Shown piece after piece: positions 6,148 to 12,721 of a stretch of 46,092 nucleotides of DNA; position 1 is the first letter of the stretch, and the number at the start of each line of letters is the position of its first letter. Location of the stretch: the IMG/VR virus record IMGVR_UViG_3300037153_000150, positions 1 to 46,092 of that record; one strand, written 5' to 3'. Under the pieces are notes generated by a model. That model searched no databases, was not told the DNA's origin, and saw nothing but the letters and a program-made list of their open reading frames with translations. The position numbers and the translations under genes were made by a program. Origin of the DNA: a virus.

Positions 6148-6575
6148 GGGTTGCTCGCTTCGCAGCCGCGCATGTAACTCGACGTCTCGGGGTCCCACAC
6201 GTACCAGCAGATGACGTGGTCGAGCGCCGTGTGCTCGACGTCCTGCATGAACCCGGTCGGCTTACCGCAGTGCGCGCACTGCTCGCCGTCAATCACGTCG
6301 TCGCACAGCGCGAACAGCGCGCTCAGCGGGTCAAACTCGGCCGCCACGCGGTATGACAGGTGCGGCGAGGCGGCGTCGCTGGCCGTGGCCACGGGACGGC
6401 CGTCGCGCCCGCGATACCAGCCCGCCACGGCAAACCACACGATCGGCTGTTCGTCGTCGGAGTAGCGCATCTGGAACTGCCGCATGCCGGTGCGGCGCAG
6501 CAGGTCGATCGCGCCACCTAGGCGCGGGTCATCCGGTCGCGCTGGATGTTTCGTCTTGGCCCCCACTCGTGTCAC
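6144..6575 (-). CDS. Hypothetical 143-aa protein with a Cys pair
   Basis: GTG 6575. It contains a CAHCGKPTGF motif near residue 104 and a final Cys, which could form a zinc site, and aromatic-rich strands in the middle (VWFAVAGWYRGRDG). It overlaps the upstream gene by 47 bases; a shorter start at the ATG near codon 31 is possible. No known family. Confidence 0.6.
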   Translation of the reverse strand: MTRVGAKTKHPARPDDPRLGGAIDLLRRTGMRQFQMRYSDDEQPIVWFAVAGWYRGRDGRPVATASDAASPHLSYRVAAEFDPLSALFALCDDVIDGEQCAHCGKPTGFMQDVEHTALDHVICWYVWDPETSSYMRGCEASNP

Positions 6576-6726
6576 CTCTTGCTGGTCGGTCCCGCTCGCG
6601 CAGCATGCGCACGATCACGTCATCCTCAGCCACGCCGCCGCGCACGAGTTCGTCGGCGTAGTCGACGTCGCTCACCTGCCCCAGCTGCCAGAGCGCATGC
6701 AACGCCCAGTCCGTGTCAGCGCCCAC
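6529..6726 (-). CDS. Hypothetical 65-aa acidic protein
   Basis: I prefer the GTG at 6726 because a GGTGGAGG ribosome site lies seven bases upstream; a longer form from 6759 lacks one. The product is acidic, with a helical core (WALHALWQLGQVSDVDYADE) and a Gly/Ser/Asp-rich tail. Function unknown. Confidence 0.55.
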   Translation of the reverse strand: MGADTDWALHALWQLGQVSDVDYADELVRGGVAEDDVIVRMLRERDRPARGDTSGGQDETSSATG

Positions 6727-6796
6727 GACGTTGCCTCCACCAGCGACGCAGGCGCTCACCCAGCGTGCGCCGCACCTCCCCGTAGAGCGGCGTCAT
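6716..6796 (-). CDS. Possible 26-aa basic Trp-rich peptide
   Basis: ATG 6796 overlaps the upstream stop as ATGA and the stop lies 11 bases inside the next gene. The peptide is mostly Arg and Trp (GERLRRWWRQRRGR at the end). It fills the only gap in this stretch of operon, which supports translation, but it is too short for homology. Confidence 0.45.
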   Translation of the reverse strand: MTPLYGEVRRTLGERLRRWWRQRRGR

Positions 6797-7251
6797 GCCA
6801 CGCGCCGTTGCTTTGCGTGCCCGAAACGCCATTCGCGTTGCACCAGTTTCGACGTCGTGCCGTCGTCGAGCGTGCGTTGACTCAGCCAGCGCGTGACCAG
6901 CAGCATCTGCTCGTCACCCATCCCACCGAGCGCCGTCTCATCCTTCTTACGCAGCCGCCCGTGAGCGAGCGTCTTGCCCGCTTGCGTGAGCCGCCAGCGT
7001 TGCGTGTGGATCGGCTTGCCGGTCCCCGTGTAACGCAGCACGCCGTGCTCGTCGCGTTCGTGTTCCCGTTCGACCGCACCGAAGCGCTTGAGCCAGGACA
7101 GGCGCGACGAGGCGATTCTACGCTGAGCCAGGTCGAGCCGGTCGGCGACGTCTTGCGCGTCCGCCCAGCCGTCGCCGTCCGCGACGTCCTCCAGCACGAG
7201 CAGTAGCTCGCGGTCGGAGTAGTCGTCGATGGTCAGCCGCTCAAGCGGCAT
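6793..7251 (-). CDS. Winged-helix regulator-like protein
   Basis: 152 residues from ATG 7251. The N-terminal 75 residues look like a winged helix: an acidic leader, then DAQDVADRLDLAQRRIASSR as the helix-turn-helix and a wing in the EREHERDEHGVLRYTGTG segment. The C-terminal half is basic. It overlaps the 200-aa gene upstream by 11 bases. It may regulate phage genes or act in replication as a DNA-binding adaptor. Confidence 0.6.
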   Translation of the reverse strand: MPLERLTIDDYSDRELLLVLEDVADGDGWADAQDVADRLDLAQRRIASSRLSWLKRFGAVEREHERDEHGVLRYTGTGKPIHTQRWRLTQAGKTLAHGRLRKKDETALGGMGDEQMLLVTRWLSQRTLDDGTTSKLVQREWRFGHAKQRRVA

Positions 7252-7843
7252 CGTCAGCCGCCCCGGGCATCAGCGCCCACAGGATGCCGCCGCCGCGTGT
7301 CACGCCCGCTTTGCGCACGATTTCGCGTTCGCGCAGCACGTCGAACACACGGGCGATCGTCTCGTCGCCGATGCGTTCGTGATACTGCTCGCGCAGCACG
7401 CGAGCGAACTGCATCTTGGTGATCGACTCGACGCCGTCGTGCCCGGTCGTCCACCAGTGCACGAATGCTCGACGTACCGACTCGACGCGCGCTTCGCTCA
7501 CCGTCCAGTGCTTCTTGCTCGTCGTCGACGTGCGCGCCGTCATGCGTTCGGCGGATTGCGCCTTGGGCGGTCTGCTGAGTTTGCTGTCGTCGCTCTCCAG
7601 CGCGTTGATCGCGCGAGCGATGCGCCGCTCGGTGCTTTTGGCCACGGCGAGCAGGCGTTCTAGGTCCATGCGCGCGTTGGACGCGTTGACCAACTCGGCG
7701 CGCAGGCTGTGCGCGTGGTCGTCGATGCGTCGGCGCATCGCGCGCTCAGCCTCGGCGATCGGGTCAAACGGCTGCCCGTCGACGACGTCGTCGGGGGCGA
7801 CAACGTCGGCGTCGTGCCCGTTGGGTGCCCACAGGGCGGTCAT
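7241..7843 (-). CDS. 200-aa protein with coiled-coil and C-terminal winged-helix-like region
   Basis: ATG 7843 is preceded directly by AAGGAGCCATCC, the start-associated motif otherwise used by the rightward genes, and this is its clearest leftward copy. The N-terminal 25 residues are acidic. Residues about 30-85 form a charged helix (ERAMRRRIDDHAHSLRAELV onward). The C-terminal 80 residues alternate helices and a short beta pair, resembling a winged helix (ITKMQFARVLREQY; then GDETIARVFDVLRE). Probably DNA-binding; function unknown. Confidence 0.65.
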   Translation of the reverse strand: MTALWAPNGHDADVVAPDDVVDGQPFDPIAEAERAMRRRIDDHAHSLRAELVNASNARMDLERLLAVAKSTERRIARAINALESDDSKLSRPPKAQSAERMTARTSTTSKKHWTVSEARVESVRRAFVHWWTTGHDGVESITKMQFARVLREQYHERIGDETIARVFDVLREREIVRKAGVTRGGGILWALMPGAADDAA

Positions 7844-7855
7844 GGATGGCTCCTT
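7844..7855 (-). promoter_or_regulatory. Start-associated motif and ribosome site
   Basis: On the minus strand AAGGAGCCATCC ends directly before the ATG at 7843. It matches at all 12 bases the motif used at 10468-10479 on the other strand. Confidence 0.75.
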
Positions 7856-7864
7856 GATTCGGGG

Positions 7865-8395
7865 TCAGACAGCGGCTGCACGAGCACGCTCGTGCAACGT
7901 CGAGCGCGGCAGCCCGAGCACGGCCGCCGCTTGGCGCACGCTGAGTCCTGCGTCCAGCAGGGCGCGCGGTTCGAGCGCGTCGAGATCAACGACACGTCCG
8001 TGTTCGGGGTCGCGGCCTCGCGCGATCCGCGCGCGCCGCACGAACGTCGGCGTGCAGCGCATGGCGATGGCCACGCGTAGCGCGTCGACGCCTTCGCCGT
8101 CGCTGATGATCCGCTCGGCGAGTTCGTCGGCCGTCTCGTAGCGCAGGGGCGCGAACGGGCGACGTCGGATGGCGCGAACCTCGGCGCGCGCCTGCGCGAC
8201 GAGTGAGCGCAGCTCGTCGACGCTGCGCGCGTCGGCGAATCGCAGCCGCCAGTACGTGGCGGGCGTGTCGTCGCCGCTGGGGGCAGCTGACGATGGCGGG
8301 GAGCACGACACGACGGGCACGCACGCATGTGCCCGAGCCGTCGACGTAAGCTCCAGGTCGAGCAGCACCTGCCGCTGCTCCTGGGTGCGCAGCAT
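7865..8395 (-). CDS. HTH DNA-binding protein, paralogue of the gene at the left edge
   Basis: 176 residues from ATG 8395. The N-terminal 50 residues are variable. From about residue 65 the protein aligns with the partial gene at 1-394: a helical ELRSLVAQARAEVRAIRR segment, DGEGVD, the almost identical RCTPTFVRR block and a C-terminal helix-turn-helix (VRQAAAVLGLPRSTLHERAR). The C-terminal fold resembles the recognition domain of resolvase-type or small-terminase-like HTH proteins. Two copies in opposite orientation suggest an old duplication or recombination between related phages. Binding targets are unknown. Confidence 0.75.
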   Translation of the reverse strand: MLRTQEQRQVLLDLELTSTARAHACVPVVSCSPPSSAAPSGDDTPATYWRLRFADARSVDELRSLVAQARAEVRAIRRRPFAPLRYETADELAERIISDGEGVDALRVAIAMRCTPTFVRRARIARGRDPEHGRVVDLDALEPRALLDAGLSVRQAAAVLGLPRSTLHERARAAAV

Positions 8396-8420
8396 GCGCG
8401 CAGTCTATGCACCATCCCGG

Positions 8421-8684
8421 TCATGGTGGCGGGTGTGCGTCGCGATGGTCCGGATTGAGCGCGTAGAAGTGCTCCAGGCCGCCCCGGTGGCGGTGTTGGC
8501 GCACGAGCCGCACGACGCCCTTGTCGCGCAGCTGGCGCACGTGAAAGGACACGTTGGCCTGTGGGTGCCCGATGATGCGCGCCAAATCGCTGGGCGAGCG
8601 CACGTGCCCGTCGAGCAGTTCCACGATGCGCACTTGGATCGGGTGCATCGTCGCGGTGGCGACCTCTCTCCAGTCGACCGTCAC
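8421..8684 (-). CDS. ArsR-like winged-helix transcription factor
   Basis: 87 residues from a GTG at 8684. It has the compact ArsR/HTH_20 architecture: TATMHPIQVRIVELLDGHVR, then the recognition segment SPSDLARIIGHPQANVSFHV and a wing (GVVRLVRQHRHRGGLEHFYAL). No Cys metal-sensing site is visible, so it is not a metalloregulator of the classic type. It may repress early genes; the divergent control region at 9396-10163 is a plausible target. Confidence 0.8.
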   Translation of the reverse strand: MTVDWREVATATMHPIQVRIVELLDGHVRSPSDLARIIGHPQANVSFHVRQLRDKGVVRLVRQHRHRGGLEHFYALNPDHRDAHPPP

Positions 8685-8685
8685 G

Positions 8686-8979
8686 TCACCCGGCCTCCGC
8701 TGTGACGTAGGCCACCTCGCGCCCGTCGAGTTCGCGCTCGGACGTGCCGCCCGTGACGACGTGCAACGTCACGCTGCGACGGTCTACGGGCACGGCGGCG
8801 TAGACGGCGGCATACGGCCCGGTGTGCGCCTCGATCTGTTCGATCGCTCGCTGCGCGAGCAGGCGCTCGACGCACTCGCTGATCACGAATCCCGAGACGC
8901 CGAGTTCCCACGCGGCGAAGGGGATCGTGAACGATGGTTCGGCGACGAGGTGAGCGCGGATGCGCTCGATCGTCTCCAT
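8686..8979 (-). CDS. Hypothetical 97-aa protein, winged-helix-like
   Basis: ATG 8979 is preferred; a TTG at 8994 overlapping the upstream TGA (TTGA) would add five residues. The sequence FAAWELGVSGFVISECVERL followed by a helix and a beta segment (TGPYAAVYAAVP) suggests a winged helix. It lies between an ArsR-like gene and the first gene of the operon. Function unknown. Confidence 0.6.
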   Translation of the reverse strand: METIERIRAHLVAEPSFTIPFAAWELGVSGFVISECVERLLAQRAIEQIEAHTGPYAAVYAAVPVDRRSVTLHVVTGGTSERELDGREVAYVTAEAG

Positions 8980-8990
8980 GCTGACACGGC

Positions 8991-9395
8991 TCAAGGGTCC
9001 TCCTGGGGGCGGTAGAACGGATCGTCGGCTACGGCCCCATCGGAGCCGACGACGTACACGGCCAGGGTGTAGCGCCACAGCGCGAGCCGGTGCGGCGCGT
9101 CCGCCCACGCCGATGGCCACTCGGCCTCGGTCGCGGGGACGGGCACGGCGTCGACCTCCAGCCACGGGGAGCCGTCGCGGTGTGTGATGAGCACTTGCGC
9201 GTGCTTGAGCCCAAGACTGCGCAATGCCGACACGGCGGCGTCGAGTTCGTCGAGTGACGCGACGAGGCGCAGATCGTTGCCGACGATGACCGTCTCGTCG
9301 TCGACCTCGACCAGTCGTGGGCGTAGATGCGCGGGCAAGGGGTACGGGGGGTCTTTCTCCCCACCACGTCGAGAATCCTGCATCGCCTTGCGCAC
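8991..9395 (-). CDS. Hypothetical 134-aa protein, first gene of the leftward accessory operon
   Basis: The GTG at 9395 or the ATG at 9383 could start it; neither has a strong ribosome site. The protein is alpha/beta (LVEVDDETVIVGNDLRLVAS, then a helix, then LKHAQVLITHRDGSPWLEV) and acidic at its end. It lies directly beside the large divergent control region and is the promoter-proximal gene of about 30 leftward genes. No family recognised. Confidence 0.6.
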   Translation of the reverse strand: MRKAMQDSRRGGEKDPPYPLPAHLRPRLVEVDDETVIVGNDLRLVASLDELDAAVSALRSLGLKHAQVLITHRDGSPWLEVDAVPVPATEAEWPSAWADAPHRLALWRYTLAVYVVGSDGAVADDPFYRPQEDP

Positions 9396-10101
9396 TCTAG
9401 ACGTCTCGACGGCGGGAATGCAGACCAGTCAAGGGCACGCGCGCAACTCGGGTTCGCATGCAGACCTCGATCCCGCCCCTCTCGCGCGCACGCGCGCGCG
9501 CGCGTCCCAGGCCGTTAGGAAGTTCTATAGAAGGTCAAGACTCTCCGACGTATATGTGTGACACCTTGCAGCCTTGCCTCGATATCCGTGCAGCCATGCG
9601 GGATCGCACGATGCAGACCCCCGTGCAGCCTTGACCGGGCGTGCGTCCCGGGGTGCCCCCTCGCGTGAGCGCGCGTAGGGACGTCGTGCGCGCGAGTGGG
9701 CAGGCGTCAACTTGGGCGGTGAGGGATCGACGCCCTAGCGCGGAACCGTCCTAGACCTGTTCTGCAACCACGCTTGGGAGCTTGCGAAAGCGGTCGACCG
9801 CGTCGATACTGCGCTTGCAGCGCAGACGACCCGCCCGCCCGAGAGACAACGGAATCCGCGAGCCGAAGTCGTCGCCGCAGTCCACTAGTGCGCCGCGCGA
9901 AGTCCTCGCGCCCGACACGACCGACACCGCCGCGTGAGTCCCCCGCCGCCCGGAAGCTGCCGCCGCCTGACACCGCCCTCAGATGAGCACGCCAGACCCA
10001 CACGAGCGTCACACGCGATCAGCAGCCGCGTCGACCCGCTCGTGCCGCGTGCGCCCTCGCGGGGGCCGTGACGACGAACAGCACGAGCCGCGAGGGTGGG
10101 A

Positions 10102-10150
10102 GGCGTCGCCGAGGATGGGACCTCGGCCCTGATGAGAACCCCGAAACGCC
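10102..10150 (+). ncRNA. Hammerhead-like ribozyme candidate (type III arrangement)
   Basis: In order: GGCG-T-C with the cleavage triplet GTC ending at 10107; a 7-bp stem I hairpin (10108-10114 with 10121-10127); core CTGATGA at 10129-10135; a very short stem II region (10136-10142, only one G-C pair); GAAA at 10143-10146; and CGCC pairing with GGCG to close stem III. Departures from consensus are one extra C (10128) between stem I and the core and the minimal stem II. The expected cut is 56 bases upstream of the ATG at 10164. Confidence 0.35.
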
Positions 10151-10160
10151 AAGGAGCCAC
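10151..10160 (+). promoter_or_regulatory. Start-associated motif and ribosome site
   Basis: AAGGAGCCAC lies three bases before the ATG at 10164. It is the first of seven rightward copies of the GGAGCCATCC motif and directly follows the hammerhead-like fold. Confidence 0.75.
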
Positions 10161-10163
10161 CGC

Positions 10164-10331
10164 ATGATCTACACCGACGTCTATCTGTTCGACCTCGCCA
10201 CCGGCAAGATCGACGCGGGCGAGAACACGATCCACGTCGCCGACTACCTCGTCCGCGTCTGCGGCATCACCCGCGAGCACGCCGCGCGCATCGTCAGCGT
10301 CGCGTTCGACCCCAGCCAGGGCGCGCGCTAA
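10164..10331 (+). CDS. Hypothetical 55-aa protein
   Basis: ATG 10164 follows the start-associated motif. The product begins MIYTDVYLFDLATGKIDAGE and has a helical C-terminus (ITREHAARIVSVAFD). It is the first gene of the rightward operon and is followed by a long GC-rich hairpin, so it may be expressed separately from the genes downstream. No family recognised. Confidence 0.7.
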   Translation: MIYTDVYLFDLATGKIDAGENTIHVADYLVRVCGITREHAARIVSVAFDPSQGAR

Positions 10332-10353
10332 AGACGGAACACTGCAACATACC

Positions 10354-10389
10354 CCCATCCCCTGCGCGCGCACGCGCGTGCGCGGGGGA
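10354..10389 (+). terminator. Long GC-rich hairpin, possible terminator or attenuator
   Basis: CATCCCC at 10354-10360 pairs with GGGGATG at 10383-10389, and the CG-rich middle continues pairing with G-U wobbles to give a stem of about 16 pairs. No T-tract follows. It lies between the 55-aa gene and the next start. Confidence 0.5.
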
Positions 10390-10481
10390 TGCCAGCAGCC
10401 TTGCAGCCTTGCCCGAATCCCCTGCATCCACGCCAGATCACTACTGCACCCAACACTGCAACCACCCAAGGAGCCATCCGC

Positions 10482-10544
10482 ATGACCTTTGCAGCCTCCA
10501 GCAACGCCACCATCGTGTCCGCGCCCGACGCGCCCGTCGCATGA
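10482..10544 (+). CDS. 20-aa leader peptide
   Basis: ATG 10482 has the full AAGGAGCCATCC motif (10468-10479) upstream, while the next gene's own ATG at 10541 has no ribosome site but overlaps this stop as ATGA. The peptide (MTFAASSNATIVSAPDAPVA) is small and neutral. Its main role may be to deliver ribosomes to the downstream gene. Confidence 0.6.
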   Translation: MTFAASSNATIVSAPDAPVA

Positions 10545-10828
10545 GCGCCTACACGCTGCGCGTCTCCGAGGGCATCTGGTACGACGCTCTCGACCCGCGC
10601 GCCACGGACATGCAGTCCGGGCTTGAGCTTCCCGAGCCGCGTCGCTCGGGGCGCTCCATGCTCTATGACGACGTCTCGCGCGACGTCGCCCTGGACCTCG
10701 CCAGCTATCTCGCCGATCGCGGGGACCTGCTGCTCGCCAACAGCGACCCCGAGTTCGACAAGCGAGAGCGCGACCTGTACCGCCGCATGATCACGACCGC
10801 CGAGCGCATTCGCGCGCTCGTCGCCTAA
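10541..10828 (+). CDS. Hypothetical 95-aa protein
   Basis: Translation is coupled to the 20-aa leader through ATGA. The protein starts MSAYTLRVSEGIWYDALDPR, has an acidic middle (LYDDVSRDVALDLASYLADR) and a basic C-terminal helix. No domain recognised. It is part of the rightward accessory block. Confidence 0.65.
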   Translation: MSAYTLRVSEGIWYDALDPRATDMQSGLELPEPRRSGRSMLYDDVSRDVALDLASYLADRGDLLLANSDPEFDKRERDLYRRMITTAERIRALVA

Positions 10829-10856
10829 CCCTCAACCCCAACCGGAGCCATCCCCC

Positions 10857-11300
10857 ATGACCAAGATCATCACCTGCCCCACTGTGCACACGTTCGACTC
10901 GACCGTCGACGCCTACGACGCCGTCAACAGCGACGACTCGATCCGCGACGGCGACGTCCTGATCGTCGCCGACGAGCGCGTCGTCGGCATCGCCGTGAGC
11001 GCGTGGCCGACCGCCGTCACGCCCGAGCACGGCGCGTTCCACACGCTCGCCGAGGGCGTCGAGTGGTCGTGCGTCGGCAAGCGCGACGAGGACCGCACCG
11101 ACTACACGATCGCCGAGGGGCCGCACGCGGGCCAGCACACGTACGTGATCCCCGCCGACCCGGGCACCGACTACACGGCCAGCGTCGAGGTCGCCCGTCT
11201 GCACGCCCGCGCCGTCGTGATCGCCGACGAGGGCGGGTGCATCTACGCCGACGCCGTCGCTCGCGCGCAGTGGGAGTCCGATCACAACCTGTTGCCGTGA
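10857..11300 (+). CDS. Hypothetical 147-aa acidic protein
   Basis: ATG 10857 follows the GGAGCCATCC motif at 10844-10853. The protein is alternating beta/alpha with strong acidity (SDDSIRDGDVLIVADERVVG near residue 25; DPGTDYTASVEVARLHARAV later). The stop overlaps the next GTG as GTGA. No family recognised. Confidence 0.7.
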   Translation: MTKIITCPTVHTFDSTVDAYDAVNSDDSIRDGDVLIVADERVVGIAVSAWPTAVTPEHGAFHTLAEGVEWSCVGKRDEDRTDYTIAEGPHAGQHTYVIPADPGTDYTASVEVARLHARAVVIADEGGCIYADAVARAQWESDHNLLP

Positions 11301-11479
11301 CCGCGCCCGTGATCGTGCGCGGCCCGTTCGACCAGGAGGCCCGCGACGGGCGGTCGATCGTCGTCGTCGTCAGACGCGGCGATCACGTCGACCGCCATCG
11401 CTACTTCCCGCACCAGCGCGACGAGGCCGACCGTCTCGTCGCGCGTCTGCTCGACGAGGGCGCACAGCGCCCCGTCTGA
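11297..11479 (+). CDS. Hypothetical 60-aa protein
   Basis: GTG 11297 is coupled to the upstream TGA (GTGA). The product is basic with a Val run (GRSIVVVVRRGDHVDRHRYF) and a helical end. It is followed by GAGCCGTTTCCC, a word seen at two further places in the window, and then the next start-associated motif. Confidence 0.6.
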   Translation: MTAPVIVRGPFDQEARDGRSIVVVVRRGDHVDRHRYFPHQRDEADRLVARLLDEGAQRPV

Positions 11480-11517
11480 GCCGTTTCCCGTACACCTCAG
11501 ACCATCGGAGCCATCCC

Positions 11518-11802
11518 ATGACCCCCAACATTCGCAAGTCGCGCTACGCCCCAGGCGACCGCGTCGAGTTGTACCCCGAGCCAACGCATGAGGGGCCGCA
11601 CGCCGACGATCAGTACGTCGAACGTCGTTACGCCCGCGTGCTCGACGTGCACGTGCACCCCAACAACGACGAGTACGTGCTCGGCTACACGGTTGCCGAG
11701 CACGAGCCGATGCACGACCCCGAGCAGCCCGAGGCGATCGAGGTCCATCGGATCAAGCCGGGCGCCATCGCGCGCCTTGCCCCGTTCGCCCCTACCAACT
11801 GA
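11518..11802 (+). CDS. Hypothetical 94-aa protein
   Basis: ATG 11518 follows GGAGCCATCC at 11507-11516. The protein contains a beta-rich stretch typical of small SH3-like folds (YAPGDRVELYPEPTHEG, then RYARVLDVHVHPNNDEYVLG) and an acidic end. A binding function is plausible from the fold but not identified. Confidence 0.65.
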   Translation: MTPNIRKSRYAPGDRVELYPEPTHEGPHADDQYVERRYARVLDVHVHPNNDEYVLGYTVAEHEPMHDPEQPEAIEVHRIKPGAIARLAPFAPTN

Positions 11803-11814
11803 GGAGCCATCCCC

Positions 11815-11997
11815 ATGAATCAGAATCCCGAAGCCCTCGCCGAGCAGCACGCCGCCGAGGCGACACGCCTGATCGCCGAGGTCGACGAACACCTCGCCAA
11901 GCGCGGGCGCAAGATGGGGCTTGAGCAGAACGGCCTCGCCGCGCTCGCCAACGCCCACGCCACGCTCGCCGTCTACCACGCCGGACGGGTGCGCTGA
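11815..11997 (+). CDS. Hypothetical 60-aa helical protein
   Basis: ATG 11815 follows GAGGAGCCATCCCC. The product is almost all helix (AEQHAAEATRLIAEVDEHLA; then LAALANAHATLAVYHAGRV) with a small basic linker. Its stop shares one base with the next ATG (TGATG). Function unknown. Confidence 0.65.
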   Translation: MNQNPEALAEQHAAEATRLIAEVDEHLAKRGRKMGLEQNGLAALANAHATLAVYHAGRVR

Positions 11998-12452
11998 TGA
12001 TCGCGCTCGTCATCCCCGCCGCCCCCGAGCACCCGATGCGTTACGTGCGCATCGACCAACGCGACGAGTTGCGCGCGTTGCAGACGATCGTCGGCGGCAA
12101 CATTGAGGCGGTGCCGCTGCCCGAGTTCGTCGACCGCGACGAGCGCGCCACCGCGTACGTGCACGAGGAGGGCAAGTTCGTGCAGCCGTGCGTGCCGAAC
12201 ATGCGCGCGACCGACTACATGGTCCCCGGCGTCGGCCTGTTCATGGGCGACTACATCGCGGGCGCGTTCGTGCTGATGGGGTTCCGCCCGTCGACGGGCA
12301 CGCACACGCCCGAGCCGCCGCCCCCCGTGGTCGACCGTGCCCGCTTGATCGAGCGTGAGGCCACCTCGCGCGACCTCCCGCGCGTTGCCGACGCCGACGT
12401 CGTCGACGTCGAGACGTTGATCGCCGAGTGGGAGGCGACGCCCGATGCCTGA
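11997..12452 (+). CDS. DUF3846-like protein
   Basis: 151 residues. The N-terminal 85 residues match the pattern of the DUF3846 family: LQTIVGGNIEAVPLPEF, an acidic AYVHEEGKF segment, and a PNMRATDYM block followed by GLFMGDYIAGAFVLMG. These proteins occur in many actinophages and plasmids and their role is unknown. The C-terminal 50 residues are a linker and acidic helix. Translation is coupled to both neighbours. Confidence 0.75.
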   Translation: MIALVIPAAPEHPMRYVRIDQRDELRALQTIVGGNIEAVPLPEFVDRDERATAYVHEEGKFVQPCVPNMRATDYMVPGVGLFMGDYIAGAFVLMGFRPSTGTHTPEPPPPVVDRARLIEREATSRDLPRVADADVVDVETLIAEWEATPDA

Positions 12453-12621
12453 GCCTGAGCGCATGGTCCCGCATCACTTCAGCGTGACGCGCGAAGGTCC
12501 CGACTCGATCCGCGTCGACGGCTGGAACGAGGACGGCACAGGCGAAGGCCCGGCGATCGGCCTCACCGACGCGTCTGCGCTTGATCTGTTGGCGAGTCTC
12601 GCCGTGGCGCTGAACAGCTGA
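12445..12621 (+). CDS. Hypothetical 58-aa protein
   Basis: ATG 12445 lies eight bases inside the DUF3846-like gene and the stop is at 12619-12621. The product is acidic at its centre (DGWNEDGTGEGPAIGL) and ends in a hydrophobic helix (ASALDLLASLAVALNS). It is directly followed by the second hammerhead-like fold. No family recognised. Confidence 0.6.
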   Translation: MPEPERMVPHHFSVTREGPDSIRVDGWNEDGTGEGPAIGLTDASALDLLASLAVALNS

Positions 12622-12626
12622 CCCGA

Positions 12627-12691
12627 GGCCGAAACGCACCACCGACCGTATAGTGGTGCGTTGCGACGTGAGACGTCGCCTGACGATGGCC
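12627..12691 (+). ncRNA. Hammerhead ribozyme candidate (type II arrangement)
   Basis: The order is exactly that of a hammerhead opened at stem II. GGCC (12627-12630) is followed by GAAA (12631-12634), then a perfect 8-bp stem III (12635-12642 with 12653-12660) extended by the core A-T pair to 12661. Next come H17 as T at 12662 (triplet GTT), a perfect 7-bp stem I with GAG loop (12663-12679), the core CTGACGA (12680-12686) and GGCC (12688-12691) closing stem II. Both stems abut the core with no gap. Departures are a bulged T at 12687 and GUU rather than GUC. The expected cut after 12662 lies between two genes, 59 bases before the next ATG. Confidence 0.62.
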
Positions 12692-12709
12692 GTCAGACCC
12701 AACAACACA

Positions 12710-12719
12710 GGAGCCATCC
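12710..12719 (+). promoter_or_regulatory. Start-associated motif and ribosome site
   Basis: GGAGCCATCC two bases before the ATG at 12722, identical to the copies before 10857, 11518 and 11815. It directly follows the hammerhead candidate. Confidence 0.75.
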
Positions 12720-12721
12720 CC

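Larger units (their letters stand above)
9396..10163. promoter_or_regulatory. Non-coding divergent control region
   Basis: About 770 bases without a convincing gene separate the leftward and rightward operons. Contents seen: an alternating CG/CA tract at about 9483-9509; the only AT-rich stretch nearby (about 9515-9560) with the perfect palindrome TTCTATAGAA; three copies of ATGCAGACC (near 9418, 9454 and 9611); repeated GCAGCCTTG words near 9570-9640 that recur near 10397; a 7-bp hairpin at 9809-9825; and the first hammerhead-like fold at 10102-10150. Promoters for both operons and possibly an origin belong here, but no clean -35/-10 pair could be fixed. Confidence 0.6.

Noticed and set aside
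9515-9560. Promoter hexamers around TATAGA and TATATG
   Set aside because: Neither has an acceptable -35 element at 16-18 bases on either strand, so no promoter is annotated.
9707-10012. A 101-codon leftward frame in the divergent control region
   Set aside because: No ribosome site, Arg/Gly/Ser low complexity, and it would oppose the rightward operon start. Treated as non-coding.
11480-11491. GAGCCGTTTCCC, also near 20441 and 40561
   Set aside because: Two of the three copies encode the dipeptide-like QGNGS in genes, so chance and codon bias can explain them. No other site-like feature surrounds them.
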